DNA of 27,656 nt from CAZAYY01 sp964489525 (GCA_964489525.1 CAZAYY010000039.1:1-27656); one strand, 5' to 3'. Positions 4,922 through 13,484 are shown, counted from the first letter of the stretch. Made by a program: numbers and translations. The notes: generated by a model not told the origin, from the sequence alone.

Positions 4922-7528
4922 ATGCCTGCCTCTCATGAAGATTCCGATTTCAGCCCGGCTCGCCGCCAATACCTGGACATCAAGCGCCAGCATCCTAACG
5001 TCATCCTTTTTTTCCGGTTGGGGGATTTTTACGAAACCTTCGATGAAGATGCCCAAACCACTGCCCGGGTTTTGGATATCGTCCTGACCGAGAGGCACGT
5101 GGGCAAAGGCCAAAAGGTGCCGATGGCGGGAATTCCCCACCACGCCGTCGACAACTACCTGGCCCGCCTGATTGAACAAGGCTACCACGTGGCCATCTGC
5201 GAGCAGGTTGGGGATACACCCATCAAAGGGCTTTTTCCGCGCAAGGTGGTGCGGGTGGTTACCCCGGGAACGGTGATCGAGCCAGGCCTGCTGCCCGGGG
5301 ATGCCAACAACTACCTGGCCGTGATTGTGGTACAGGCTGCCGCCTCTGGAGAACAGCGGGCTGGTGTGGCGTATGTGGATATCACCACGGGCGAGTTTGC
5401 CGCCACCGAACTGCACGGGCCAGACCTGCCCGGTTTGCTGCGCAGCGAGCTGATTCGCCTGCGCCCGGCAGAAACCCTCTTTCCTGACAACCTTGCGCTG
5501 CAAAATGGCCTACCCGGCCACTTCACACCCTGGCCTGCCTGGCGTTTTGAGCAGGCTCGCTGCGAACGCGCCCTGCTGGACCACTTCAAGGCTGCCAACC
5601 TGCAGGGCTTTGGGCTTTCGAGCCTGCCCCAGGCTGCCCGCGCTGCCGGGGTGATTCTCCAATACCTTGCAGAAACCCAACCCGGAGCGCTCAACCTGCT
5701 CACCAGCCTGAATACCTACAGCCTGGACGCATTTATGAACCTGGATGCCGCCACCCGCCGCAACCTGGAATTGACCGAAACCATCCGCAGCGGCGCGGTG
5801 GAAGGCTCTTTGCTGGGCGTGATTGACAAAACGGTTACCCCTATGGGCAAACGCACCCTGCGCCAGTGGGTCAGCCAGCCCCTGCTGAACATTGAAGCCA
5901 TTCACCAACGCCTCGACAGCGTGGCGTTTTTTCACCAGGATGGCCTGCTGCGCGCCGAACTACGGGCGGCCCTCAAACCCCTGGCCGACCTGGAGCGCCT
6001 GGCCACCCGCCTGGTGGGCGGCTCGGCCCAGCCCCGCGACCTGGTGGCATTGCGCGCCACCCTCCAGCGGCTGCCCGTGGTGTTTGGCTTGCTTTCACCC
6101 GACCCACCGGCCACTGCCTCGCTTTACCAGGCGGTCACCGAGTACAGCCCGGCTTGTGCCCAGGCGCTGGAATTGCTGCAAGCGGCCATTGCCGAAGAAC
6201 CCCCTGCCACCTTGCAAAACACAGGTGTGATTCGCCCTGGTTTTTCGGCCGAACTGGATGGGGTCATCCAGGCTTCCAGTCATGCCCGCGAATGGATTGC
6301 CAGCCTGGAAAACACCGAGCGCAAACGCACGGGCATCAAAACCCTCAAAGTGGGCTACAACAAGGTGTTTGGCTACTTCATTGAACTGACTCGCGCCAAT
6401 TCCGAATCGGCGCCCCCGGACTATATTCGCAAGCAAACCCTGGTGAACGCCGAGCGCTACATCACCCCGGAAATGAAAGAATATGAAGCCACGGTGCTCA
6501 ACGCCGAGGAGCGCATCCACGAGTTGGAGCGCCAGCTTTTCCAGCGGGTGGTTGGCCAGCTTGCCGCCCAGTCTGAGGGGTTGTTGGGGGTTTCTCGCAT
6601 CCTGGCTCACCTGGATATTTTTACCGCTCTGGCTGAAACGGCGGCTCTGAATGCCTACGTTCGGCCTGAAGTGGCAGCCGGGGACATCCTCGAAATTCGC
6701 GACAGCCGCCACCCGGTGGTGGAACATTTTTTGCAGGGCGAGCGTTTCGTTCCGAACGATGTGATTTTTGAGCCTGGCGAACGGGTGCGCATCATCACTG
6801 GCCCGAACATGTCGGGCAAGTCCACCCTGCTGCGCCAGACGGCCTTGATCGTTCTTATGGCCCAAATGGGCAGCTTTGTGCCAGCGGTCTCGGCCCGGAT
6901 TGGCCTGGTGGATCGGATTTTTACCCGGATTGGTGCCCAGGACGAAATTCACGCCGGTCAATCTACTTTCATGGTGGAGATGATTGAAACTGCCAACATT
7001 CTGCACCACGCCACGCCCCGCTCCCTGGTGGTGTTGGATGAAATTGGGCGCGGCACCAGCACTTATGATGGCGTTTCAATTGCCTGGGCGATGGTGGAGT
7101 TCATCCATAACCACCCCAAGCTGCGCGCCAAAACCCTATTTGCCACCCACTATCACGAACTGACCCAGCTTGCCGATTTTCTGCCAGGGGTGCGCAACTA
7201 CAACGTGGCCGTGAGCGAAGCCAGCGGCACAGTGGTCTTTTTACATAAAATTGTCCCTGGCGGAGCCGACCGGTCGTATGGGATTCATGTCGCCCAGCTT
7301 GCCGGGCTGCCCATGCCCGTAATCCAGCGAGCCGGGGAAATTTTACGCCAGCTTGAAGCCTCTGCGGGTACTGCCGTGAAGATTAACCCGCTCGCTTCCC
7401 AACAGCTTGCCCTCTTTCCCGAAACCAACCCGCTGTTGGATGAAATGAAAAAACTGGATATCAATGCCCTATCCCCAATTGAAGCCCTGAACAAATTATA
7501 CGAATGGAAAAACAAATACCTGTCTTGA
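4922..7528 (+). CDS. mutS: DNA mismatch repair protein MutS
   Basis: An 868-residue MutS that recognises base mismatches and small loops and, as an ATP-dependent sliding clamp, recruits MutL. The mismatch-reading Phe36-Tyr-Glu38 motif is intact in Gly-Asp-Phe-Tyr-Glu-Thr-Phe. The connector, lever and clamp regions follow. The ATPase domain has Walker A Gly627-Pro-Asn-Met-Ser-Gly-Lys-Ser-Thr635, Walker B Val-Val-Leu-Asp-Glu-Ile-Gly-Arg-Gly-Thr, and Ala-Thr-His-Tyr-His-Glu-Leu. Length and organisation are standard for MutS1. The C-terminus ends with a Pro-Ile-Glu-Ala-Leu-Asn-Lys-Leu-Tyr-Glu-Trp motif usual for bacterial MutS. The gene starts a forward run of four; its last 25 bases overlap the next gene in another frame. 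Confidence 0.98.
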   Translation: MPASHEDSDFSPARRQYLDIKRQHPNVILFFRLGDFYETFDEDAQTTARVLDIVLTERHVGKGQKVPMAGIPHHAVDNYLARLIEQGYHVAICEQVGDTPIKGLFPRKVVRVVTPGTVIEPGLLPGDANNYLAVIVVQAAASGEQRAGVAYVDITTGEFAATELHGPDLPGLLRSELIRLRPAETLFPDNLALQNGLPGHFTPWPAWRFEQARCERALLDHFKAANLQGFGLSSLPQAARAAGVILQYLAETQPGALNLLTSLNTYSLDAFMNLDAATRRNLELTETIRSGAVEGSLLGVIDKTVTPMGKRTLRQWVSQPLLNIEAIHQRLDSVAFFHQDGLLRAELRAALKPLADLERLATRLVGGSAQPRDLVALRATLQRLPVVFGLLSPDPPATASLYQAVTEYSPACAQALELLQAAIAEEPPATLQNTGVIRPGFSAELDGVIQASSHAREWIASLENTERKRTGIKTLKVGYNKVFGYFIELTRANSESAPPDYIRKQTLVNAERYITPEMKEYEATVLNAEERIHELERQLFQRVVGQLAAQSEGLLGVSRILAHLDIFTALAETAALNAYVRPEVAAGDILEIRDSRHPVVEHFLQGERFVPNDVIFEPGERVRIITGPNMSGKSTLLRQTALIVLMAQMGSFVPAVSARIGLVDRIFTRIGAQDEIHAGQSTFMVEMIETANILHHATPRSLVVLDEIGRGTSTYDGVSIAWAMVEFIHNHPKLRAKTLFATHYHELTQLADFLPGVRNYNVAVSEASGTVVFLHKIVPGGADRSYGIHVAQLAGLPMPVIQRAGEILRQLEASAGTAVKINPLASQQLALFPETNPLLDEMKKLDINALSPIEALNKLYEWKNKYLS

Positions 7529-8586
7529 ACACCCCATCGAATCCTGGATATATCGCCTTTTTTGGTTCTGGCGAAACCTCGCCCAGTGGTCGCAGGGTCT
7601 TTGAAACCCTATTTAATCTCCTTCCCCTGCCGATTCGGACAGCCGTTCTGGAGACCCCGGCGGGGTTCGAACTGAATTCCGACTGGGTGGCCGGGCAGGT
7701 TGCCGATTTTCTAAAAGTTCGCCTGCAAAATTACAACCCCCAGGTGGATGTGCTTCCTGCCCGGCGGCGGGACAGCCCCTTCAGCCCGGACGACCTCCAG
7801 ATCATCGCCCCCATGTTTCAGGCCAACCTGCTTTACATGGGCGCAGGCAGCCCCACTTACGCTGTGCGCCAGCTGCGGGGTTCGCTGGCCTGGGCGCTGC
7901 TGCAGGCACGTCACCGGCTGGGCGCCATGCTGGTTATGGCCAGCGCTTCGACCCTGGCGGCGGGGGCCTATATGATGCCAGTCTATGAAATCTACAAAGT
8001 GGGGGAAGACCTGCACTGGAAACAAGGCCTGGATTTGTTTGGCCCCTTTGGGCTAAAACTGGTGTTTGTGCCCCACTGGAACAACCAGGATGGCGGGCAA
8101 AACCTGGATACCAGCCGCTGTTTTATGGGGCTGCCTCGTTTTGAAGCCTTGCAGGCCATGCTGCCTGGGGATGCGGTCATTGTGGGCATTGAAGAACATA
8201 CCGCCCTGTTGTTTGACCTGCCTGGTGGAACCTGCCAGGTTATGGGTCGGGATGGCGTTGTTGTGATGCGGTCCGGCCAAAGTGCGTATTTCCCCAACGG
8301 CTCCAACTTCCCCTTGACGGCCCTGGGTACATTTCGTGCACCTACCCTGGGTGAGGGCTTGCCCGAGGCCCTGGTGCGGCAGGCAGTGGAAGAACACAAC
8401 CGTCCCCCTGCCCCCAACCAGCCGCCTCCACCGCCCCAGGCCGTTTTAGACCTCGTGGCTGCTCGCCAGGCCGCTCGCCAGGAGAAGAACTGGCCGCTTT
8501 CCGATGCGCTGCGCGCCGAAATTCAGCAGGCCGGCTGGCAGGTGACGGATACGCCCGATGGGCCGCAGCTCAGCCCCCTGGGCTGA
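7504..8586 (+). CDS. S51-peptidase/cyanophycinase-like protein fused to a cysteinyl-tRNA-synthetase C-terminal domain
   Basis: A 360-residue protein in two parts. Residues about 15-290 resemble the class I glutamine-amidotransferase-like fold of peptidase family S51 (cyanophycinase, PepE). They show Phe-Phe-Gly-Ser-Gly-Glu-Thr near the start, a candidate nucleophile Ser147 in Met-Ala-Ser-Ala-Ser, His191 in Val-Pro-His-Trp, and the Gly-Ile-Glu-Glu-His-Thr-Ala motif near 230. The usual Gly-x-Ser-Ala-Gly elbow is altered, so activity is uncertain. After a Pro-rich linker (about 302-314), residues 316-356 look like the C-terminal domain of CysS: Ala-Arg-Gln-Ala-Ala-Arg ... Ser-Asp-Ala-Leu-Arg ... 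Thr-Asp-Thr-Pro-Asp-Gly. The start overlaps mutS by 25 nt without a good ribosome binding site, which suggests coupled translation. The substrate is unknown. Confidence 0.75.
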   Translation: MEKQIPVLNTPSNPGYIAFFGSGETSPSGRRVFETLFNLLPLPIRTAVLETPAGFELNSDWVAGQVADFLKVRLQNYNPQVDVLPARRRDSPFSPDDLQIIAPMFQANLLYMGAGSPTYAVRQLRGSLAWALLQARHRLGAMLVMASASTLAAGAYMMPVYEIYKVGEDLHWKQGLDLFGPFGLKLVFVPHWNNQDGGQNLDTSRCFMGLPRFEALQAMLPGDAVIVGIEEHTALLFDLPGGTCQVMGRDGVVVMRSGQSAYFPNGSNFPLTALGTFRAPTLGEGLPEALVRQAVEEHNRPPAPNQPPPPPQAVLDLVAARQAARQEKNWPLSDALRAEIQQAGWQVTDTPDGPQLSPLG

Positions 8587-8610
8587 ACCTGCTGCCGAAG
8601 CGGGAGGTGA

Positions 8611-9345
8611 GTGTTGCATTCAAGTTTAAATCAAAAGCATATCTTAATCACAGGTGCCGCCCGGCGGGTGGGCCGGGCGATGGCGTTGGCGGTGGCCCGG
8701 GCGGGTGGGGTGGTTTTGCTTCACTATGCCCGTTCCGAAGCCGATGCCCGCAGTGCCCAGGCCGAAATCCAGGCCAATGGCGGCGTCGCCCACCTGCTCC
8801 AGGCCGACCTGGCCGACCCTGTCCAGGTTCAGTCGCTCATCCCCCGTGCCCTGGAATGGGGTCCACTGTACGGGCTGGTTCATAACGCCTCGGTTTTTGA
8901 GCCGCTTTCGCTGCAGCAAACCAGCCTGGATGCCTGGGAGCAGCACATGGCGGTGCATGCCACAGCTCCGTTTTTACTCAGCCAGGCCTTTGCAGCTTCC
9001 CTTGAACCCGGGCAGCCAGGGCGGATAGTCACCATGCTCGATTGGCGGGTGCTCCGTCCGGTGGACGACCATTTTCCCTATACCATCAGCAAGGCTGCCC
9101 TTGCGGCGCTCACCCGTTCCCTGGCAGCGGCCCTTGCCCCGCATGTCACGGTCAACGGTATTGCGCTTGGCGCAATTCTGCCGCCGTCAGATGGGGGCGA
9201 AAACCCGGCTCTGCTCCAATCAGTGCCGGCGGGCCGCTGGGCGTCTTTAGAAGAAGTAAACCAGACCCTGCTGTTCCTGCTGGATGGCCCGACCTATATC
9301 ACCGGGGAAATCATCCACCTGGACGGCGGGCGTCACTTACGATAG
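8611..9345 (+). CDS. SDR-family oxidoreductase, pteridine reductase / FolM-like
   Basis: A 244-residue short-chain dehydrogenase/reductase, cytosolic and NADPH-type by its cofactor loop. The nucleotide-binding motif Thr-Gly-Ala-Ala-Arg-Arg-Val-Gly (about 14-21) carries the Arg-Arg pair seen in pteridine reductases and in FolM (dihydromonapterin reductase). The Asn-Ala-Ser strand end and the catalytic Tyr-Thr-Ile-Ser-Lys (Tyr-x-x-x-Lys) are intact, preceded by a Leu-Asp-Trp segment where pteridine reductases have their active-site Asp. Its position directly before folB supports a pterin role. The start is uncertain. GGAGGTGA (8603-8610) abuts the GTG at 8611, too close for efficient use, while TTG at 8614 has better spacing. 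The gap from the previous gene is 24 nt. Confidence 0.75.
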   Translation: MLHSSLNQKHILITGAARRVGRAMALAVARAGGVVLLHYARSEADARSAQAEIQANGGVAHLLQADLADPVQVQSLIPRALEWGPLYGLVHNASVFEPLSLQQTSLDAWEQHMAVHATAPFLLSQAFAASLEPGQPGRIVTMLDWRVLRPVDDHFPYTISKAALAALTRSLAAALAPHVTVNGIALGAILPPSDGGENPALLQSVPAGRWASLEEVNQTLLFLLDGPTYITGEIIHLDGGRHLR

Positions 9346-9415
9346 AACGCACCCCTTTCCCCTGAACCTCCAGCGGGGAAGGTTGGATGGGCATGAAAAA
9401 TGCAAGGAGATTGCT

Positions 9416-9781
9416 GTGGATAAAGTCATCATCAAAAACCTGGTTGGGCGCGGCATCATTGGCATCAACGATTGGGAGCGTGAAAAACCGCAAGAGATCT
9501 GCATTAATATTGAAATGCAGGCCGACCTGCACAAAGCCGGAAAAACCGATGCCATTGAAGACAGTGTCAATTACCGCACCGTTGCCAAAAAAGTGCTGGC
9601 GCACACCGAAAGCATTGGCCGCGGTACGGTGGAGGCTCTCGCTGCCGATATTGCCCGGATTTGTCTCTCCGAACCTGGCGTGATATCGGTGCGGGTGCGT
9701 GTAGAAAAACCCGGCGCTGTTCGTTTTGCCGAGTCAGTTGGCGTGGAAATCGAACGCACTGCAGCAGATGGCATGCTATAA
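9416..9781 (+). CDS. folB: Dihydroneopterin aldolase (FolB)
   Basis: A 121-residue FolB that converts 7,8-dihydroneopterin to 6-hydroxymethyl-dihydropterin plus glycolaldehyde in folate synthesis; family members also epimerise to dihydromonapterin. Diagnostic segments are Ile-Gly-Ile-Asn-Asp-Trp-Glu-Arg near residue 20, the Ser-Val-Asn-Tyr motif with the pterin-site Tyr, Thr-Val-Glu-Ala-Leu-Ala, and the catalytic Lys in Val-Glu-Lys-Pro-Gly-Ala near residue 99. The start is the GTG at 9416, six bases after AAGGAG; the frame is open further upstream, but that part is not FolB-like. It follows the SDR gene after 70 nt. The two could together make tetrahydromonapterin or supply folate, but no other folate gene is present. 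Confidence 0.9.
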   Translation: MDKVIIKNLVGRGIIGINDWEREKPQEICINIEMQADLHKAGKTDAIEDSVNYRTVAKKVLAHTESIGRGTVEALAADIARICLSEPGVISVRVRVEKPGAVRFAESVGVEIERTAADGML

Positions 9782-9782
9782 T
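9774..9782 (+). promoter_or_regulatory. Extended -10 promoter of the kinase-LysM-LCP genes, overlapping the folB stop codon
   Basis: TGCTATAAT is a perfect extended -10 element (TG-N-TATAAT). Its last bases include the folB stop TAA (9779-9781). No -35 is evident. Initiation near 9789 would begin at an ATG of a tiny frame, 9789-9815 (Met-Glu-Pro-Trp-Leu-Trp-Lys-Ser). Its stop overlaps a second ATG, 9812-9835, and the kinase gene starts at 9842. Confidence 0.55.
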
Positions 9783-9841
9783 CCAGGTATGGAGCCGTGG
9801 CTCTGGAAATCATGAGCGTTTCGCCTTTTGGGTAGCTTTGT

Positions 9842-12502
9842 ATGTCTCTTGTTTTTGAGCGCGTTTTTACTTTACTGGTAACCTTCCCTGGCAACCTTGT
9901 CTATCAACTGGTGATTGCCTTTGCCATTGTCGGGGTGTTGGTTGCCGCGCTGAATCAATGGCAGCTCAGCCGGTCTCCGAAGGCGTTCCGGATGGTTTTA
10001 GGCCTGGTTTTTTTGCTGGGTTTTCAGGGCATTGCGTTTGTGTTGGCGGCGGCTGGCGTGGTAAACCTGCTCGACCCGCGCGCCTTTATGCCTGTGCTCG
10101 ATCGCCTGGTTCTGGTTGCCAGCCTGGCGCTCGTCATCTGGCTTTGGGCTTTTCCGGTGCCCTCGAAGATGGCCGATGCTGCTGCCCTGCTCCTGATTTT
10201 TTTGCTGGGCCTGGGTGGGGTCCTCACCCAATTGGTTTGGGTGGGTGAAAAAGCAGACATCTGGTTTAACCTTCACTGGCTTTCGCTGGCCTGGAGCGGC
10301 GCCGGAGCCCTGGTGGCCCTGGTGGGGCTGGGGTTGGTGGCCTCGCGCCGCCCACCGGAATGGGGGCCAGGGGTGGCTTTTTTCGCGGTGAACCTGGCAG
10401 GCTTTGGCTTTGACCTGCTTCTCCTGCCAACCAACGCTGATTATTCAGGCATTTTGCGCCTGGTTTCCCTGGTCACTTACCCGCTTTTATTCACCTTGCC
10501 TCAAAGGTTTCTCATGCCTGCCCCCCAAAAAAACACCCAACCGCACACCCCGCCGGTTAACACCCAACCAACTCGCCGGCGCTTCGGCGTTGATCCGCAG
10601 GTTTTGGATGCGTTTCTGGCCTTGTTTGAAGGGAATAAAGAACATTACCGCCTTTGCCACGACATTACCCGAGTCACTGCCCAATCCATGCTGGCGGATA
10701 TCTGCTTTGTTCTGTCCATGCCCGATTTGCGAGGAGATATCATCCTGCAGTGTGGCTACGACCTGGTGCGCGAGAAATTTTTGCCCGGTGCGGCCTTCAA
10801 TGAAAACTCAGCCCCCATTCTCAGCGCCGCCCTGGTAAAAGGCAGGCCGCTGCGCCTTCCGGCGGCTTCTACCTCGCCCGACCTGACGACCATTTCTTCG
10901 CTTCTCGACCTGCAGAAAAATGGCCATTTGCTTCTCGCCCCAATCCAGGTTCAGCCCGAGAGCCCCATCCTGGGCGGGTTGGTGGTGCTCTCTCCCTATT
11001 CCAACCGGAATTGGAGCCCCGACGAGCAAATTTACCTTGAAAAACTTGGCCGGGTGATGGCGGTGATTGTTCAAGAAGCCCTGGCTTCCCCGCCCGATTC
11101 TTTGCTGGACCGGCATGCCGCCCTGGCGCAGGAAAGCCACTCCCCCCTGGCCGAAGCGCTCCAGCAGGATTTACAAAATGCCCGGGCGACCATCCAGAGC
11201 CTGTCAGAACAAAATGACATGCTTTCAAAACAAATTGCCGGTCTGGGCAAATCTTCTGTTTTGGATGCAGACTCCACCGCGTTGCAGCAAGCCGTCAATG
11301 AAAAAGCCCGCGACCGAATTCGCCGCCTGACCGCTGAGGTGGAACACCTGCAGCAGCAGCTTGCTTCGAGACCAGACCCGGCCAGCCTGCAAACCCGCAT
11401 TACCGAATTAGAGGGCGAAAATGCCCGGCTGCGAGCCAATACCCAGGCCCAACGCATTGCCGAAGAGCGTTCGCGGGAAATTGCCCATCTTAAAAAGGTC
11501 AACCAGGAATCGCTCCTGATTATTGAATCCCTACGGGCTGAATTAACCGAACTCGAACAATCCGCTTCTCAATCCGGGTCGGATGCTGCCAATGCGGTCC
11601 AAATGGAGCTTTTCCGCTCGATAGAGGGACAAAAAGAGCAGCTTGAATTGGATTTGCGCAAAGCCCTTGAAGAAATTGCCCGTTTACAAATCATGTTGGG
11701 TGAGTCCAAAATTCGCATGTTCACCCTCGAACGCCAGGCGGCCAATGCCATCCAGGCACAAGGCCGGCTGCAAGTTGTGCTCAATATGGCTCGCGAACTG
11801 CGCTCGCCCATGGCCTCGATTGTGGGCTACATTGATTTTTTGCTGACCGAATCGGTGGGCATTTTGGGCAATTTGCAGCGAAAATTCCTTGAAAAAATCA
11901 AGTCTTCTGTTGACCGCTTAAGTGAACTGGTGGATGGCTTAACCCAGGGCGCTGAGTTAGAGCACGGCAAACTCAGCCTTACCCCGCCGCGGATCGTTTC
12001 TCTGAATGATGTGATTGTCGATGTAACCCAAAAAACCAGGGCCTTTGTGACGGGTAAAAACCTTTCTTTGGAGCTGGAAATTCCTGAGCAGCTTCCCTTT
12101 GTCCAGGGTGATGAAGAAGCCCTCAACCAGGTGCTGCTGCATCTTTTGAACAATGCGGTTGAGGTCACTCCCCCTGGGGGCAAGGTGACCCTGCGTGCTG
12201 TTGTTGAGACCTTTGGCGATGGCCATGATTTTCTCCACCTGCAGGTGCAGGACCAGGGTCCAGGGATTGACCCGGAAGATTTGCCCCGGGTGTTTGCCAA
12301 CCTTGCCGAGCATGCCAACCAACCCATTCCAGGCGTAGGTGAAAATAACATCCGGCTTTCCCTGACAAAATCCCTGGTGGATGCCCACGGGGGCCGGGTT
12401 TGGGTGGATTCTGAGCCAGGCAAAGGGGCCCGGTTTTCCATCCTTTTCCCGGTAAACGAAGACCCTGAAACGGTTGTTGCTCAACCGCCTCAGGCGGGTT
12501 GA
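9842..12502 (+). CDS. Membrane histidine-kinase-like protein with GAF domain and degenerate H-box
   Basis: An 886-residue protein. Residues about 10-220 hold some seven hydrophobic helices. A Pro/Thr-rich linker (225-250) leads to a GAF-like sensor domain (about 265-425), then a long coiled coil (about 440-640) rich in Gln, Glu and Arg. The C-terminus is a kinase core. The dimerisation/H-box region reads Met-Ala-Arg651-Glu-Leu-Arg-Ser-Pro-Met; the phospho-accepting His of Ser-His-Glu-Leu-Arg is replaced by Arg. The ATPase part is well preserved: N-box Leu-Leu-Asn770-Asn771-Ala, G1 Asp804-Gln-Gly-Pro-Gly808, and a C-terminal Gly-Gly-Arg-Val-Trp-Val-Asp-Ser. It can probably bind ATP but not autophosphorylate in the classical way. 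No response regulator is adjacent. It heads a run with the LysM and LCP genes, 7 nt ahead of the former, suggesting cell-surface sensing. Confidence 0.85.
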   Translation: MSLVFERVFTLLVTFPGNLVYQLVIAFAIVGVLVAALNQWQLSRSPKAFRMVLGLVFLLGFQGIAFVLAAAGVVNLLDPRAFMPVLDRLVLVASLALVIWLWAFPVPSKMADAAALLLIFLLGLGGVLTQLVWVGEKADIWFNLHWLSLAWSGAGALVALVGLGLVASRRPPEWGPGVAFFAVNLAGFGFDLLLLPTNADYSGILRLVSLVTYPLLFTLPQRFLMPAPQKNTQPHTPPVNTQPTRRRFGVDPQVLDAFLALFEGNKEHYRLCHDITRVTAQSMLADICFVLSMPDLRGDIILQCGYDLVREKFLPGAAFNENSAPILSAALVKGRPLRLPAASTSPDLTTISSLLDLQKNGHLLLAPIQVQPESPILGGLVVLSPYSNRNWSPDEQIYLEKLGRVMAVIVQEALASPPDSLLDRHAALAQESHSPLAEALQQDLQNARATIQSLSEQNDMLSKQIAGLGKSSVLDADSTALQQAVNEKARDRIRRLTAEVEHLQQQLASRPDPASLQTRITELEGENARLRANTQAQRIAEERSREIAHLKKVNQESLLIIESLRAELTELEQSASQSGSDAANAVQMELFRSIEGQKEQLELDLRKALEEIARLQIMLGESKIRMFTLERQAANAIQAQGRLQVVLNMARELRSPMASIVGYIDFLLTESVGILGNLQRKFLEKIKSSVDRLSELVDGLTQGAELEHGKLSLTPPRIVSLNDVIVDVTQKTRAFVTGKNLSLELEIPEQLPFVQGDEEALNQVLLHLLNNAVEVTPPGGKVTLRAVVETFGDGHDFLHLQVQDQGPGIDPEDLPRVFANLAEHANQPIPGVGENNIRLSLTKSLVDAHGGRVWVDSEPGKGARFSILFPVNEDPETVVAQPPQAG

Positions 12503-12509
12503 GGGAGCC

Positions 12510-13475
12510 ATGAACCCTTCTCGCAGCCTGTTGGGGGGCGTGCTTCTGGTTTTACTTTCCACTGCGGTGGTGCTTGGTGCTTTTTTGGTGTCTATGTCCC
12601 AAACGGGCACCAGTCTCGCTTCTCTACGGCCCACCCAGACCCCTACCCCCAACCAGGATCAGTCCCAAACCTCCCCTGGTTTTCCAACGATTTCCACAGC
12701 CACGCCTGGCAGCCAGCCTACACCGATTGTGATTACCACCCCCACGCTGGACCTGGGGTCTATGTGTGTCTACCCCCCCAGCTGGCAGCCTGTGGTTTTG
12801 CCTCCTGGGGCTTCTGCCTCAGATTTAGCCGCCCAGCATGGCATTTCGCTCCAGGCGCTGCTCGCTGCCAACTGCCTGGTGGTGGAGACCATTCCGGAGG
12901 CAAGCCTGGTTTATGTTCCCCCGCTTCCCACGCAGCCGCCCACGCCCGCGCCAACCGAAACCCAACCCCCGCCGCCCACCGAGCCGCCTGCTTCTCCCAT
13001 TCCCTTTACGCCTGAAGCCACGCAGGCCGTCTGCCGCCCCCCTGCCAGTTGGGTTCCCTATGTCATCCAGCCGGGCGATAATCTTTTCCGGATTGGCCTG
13101 GCCTATGGCGTTTCGGCGCTGACGCTGCAAATCGAAAACTGCCTGTCCAGCCCGGACCGGATTGTGGCCGGCCAGGTGATTTACGTGCCTAATGTGCCCA
13201 CCCGCACCCCAACCCGCACCTCCAGCCCGCTGCCCACGCGCACAATTCCGCCCACCGCCACCCCCAGCCCGACGCTTACCGCTTCATCTACAACGGTTCC
13301 TTCGCCAACGGCCACCCCGCCGCCTCCGCCTTCTTTCACGCCAACGGCAACGCCAACCGCGACCCCAACCCCTTCGCCCACCCCAACCGAGACGCCCGCG
13401 CCCACCTTCACGCCATCGGATACCCCCACGCAAACTCCGGCGGTGATTCCTGAGTCGCCGACACCCACCCCATAA
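12510..13475 (+). CDS. Exported double-LysM protein with Thr/Pro-rich tail
   Basis: A 321-residue protein, membrane-anchored by an N-terminal hydrophobic segment (about 6-30) and then extracellular. Two LysM-like modules, which in this family bind peptidoglycan or related glycans, lie at about 86-140 and 175-228. The second is clear (Tyr-Val-Ile-Gln-Pro-Gly-Asp-Asn-Leu-Phe ... Val-Ile-Tyr-Val-Pro); the first is more divergent. Each begins with Cys-x-x-Pro-Pro and has a second Cys after an Asn, Cys86/Cys122 and Cys175/Cys211, both pairs exactly 36 residues apart, probably disulfides. Pro/Thr spacers surround the modules and the last ~95 residues are a Pro-Thr tail. The ATG at 12510 follows GAGGGAG and comes 7 nt after the kinase stop. 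An earlier in-frame start at 12474 would overlap the kinase and lacks a ribosome site. Confidence 0.85.
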   Translation: MNPSRSLLGGVLLVLLSTAVVLGAFLVSMSQTGTSLASLRPTQTPTPNQDQSQTSPGFPTISTATPGSQPTPIVITTPTLDLGSMCVYPPSWQPVVLPPGASASDLAAQHGISLQALLAANCLVVETIPEASLVYVPPLPTQPPTPAPTETQPPPPTEPPASPIPFTPEATQAVCRPPASWVPYVIQPGDNLFRIGLAYGVSALTLQIENCLSSPDRIVAGQVIYVPNVPTRTPTRTSSPLPTRTIPPTATPSPTLTASSTTVPSPTATPPPPPSFTPTATPTATPTPSPTPTETPAPTFTPSDTPTQTPAVIPESPTPTP

Positions 13476-13484
13476 CCCCTGAAA

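Noticed and set aside
6095..7009. Open frame antisense to mutS
   Set aside because: Shadow of the mutS ATPase region; no ribosome site, no domain.
13190..13475. Repetitive DNA resembling a CRISPR or minisatellite
   Set aside because: The repetition is codon-level (Pro-Thr) with no constant repeat or spacer length, and the reading frame explains it.
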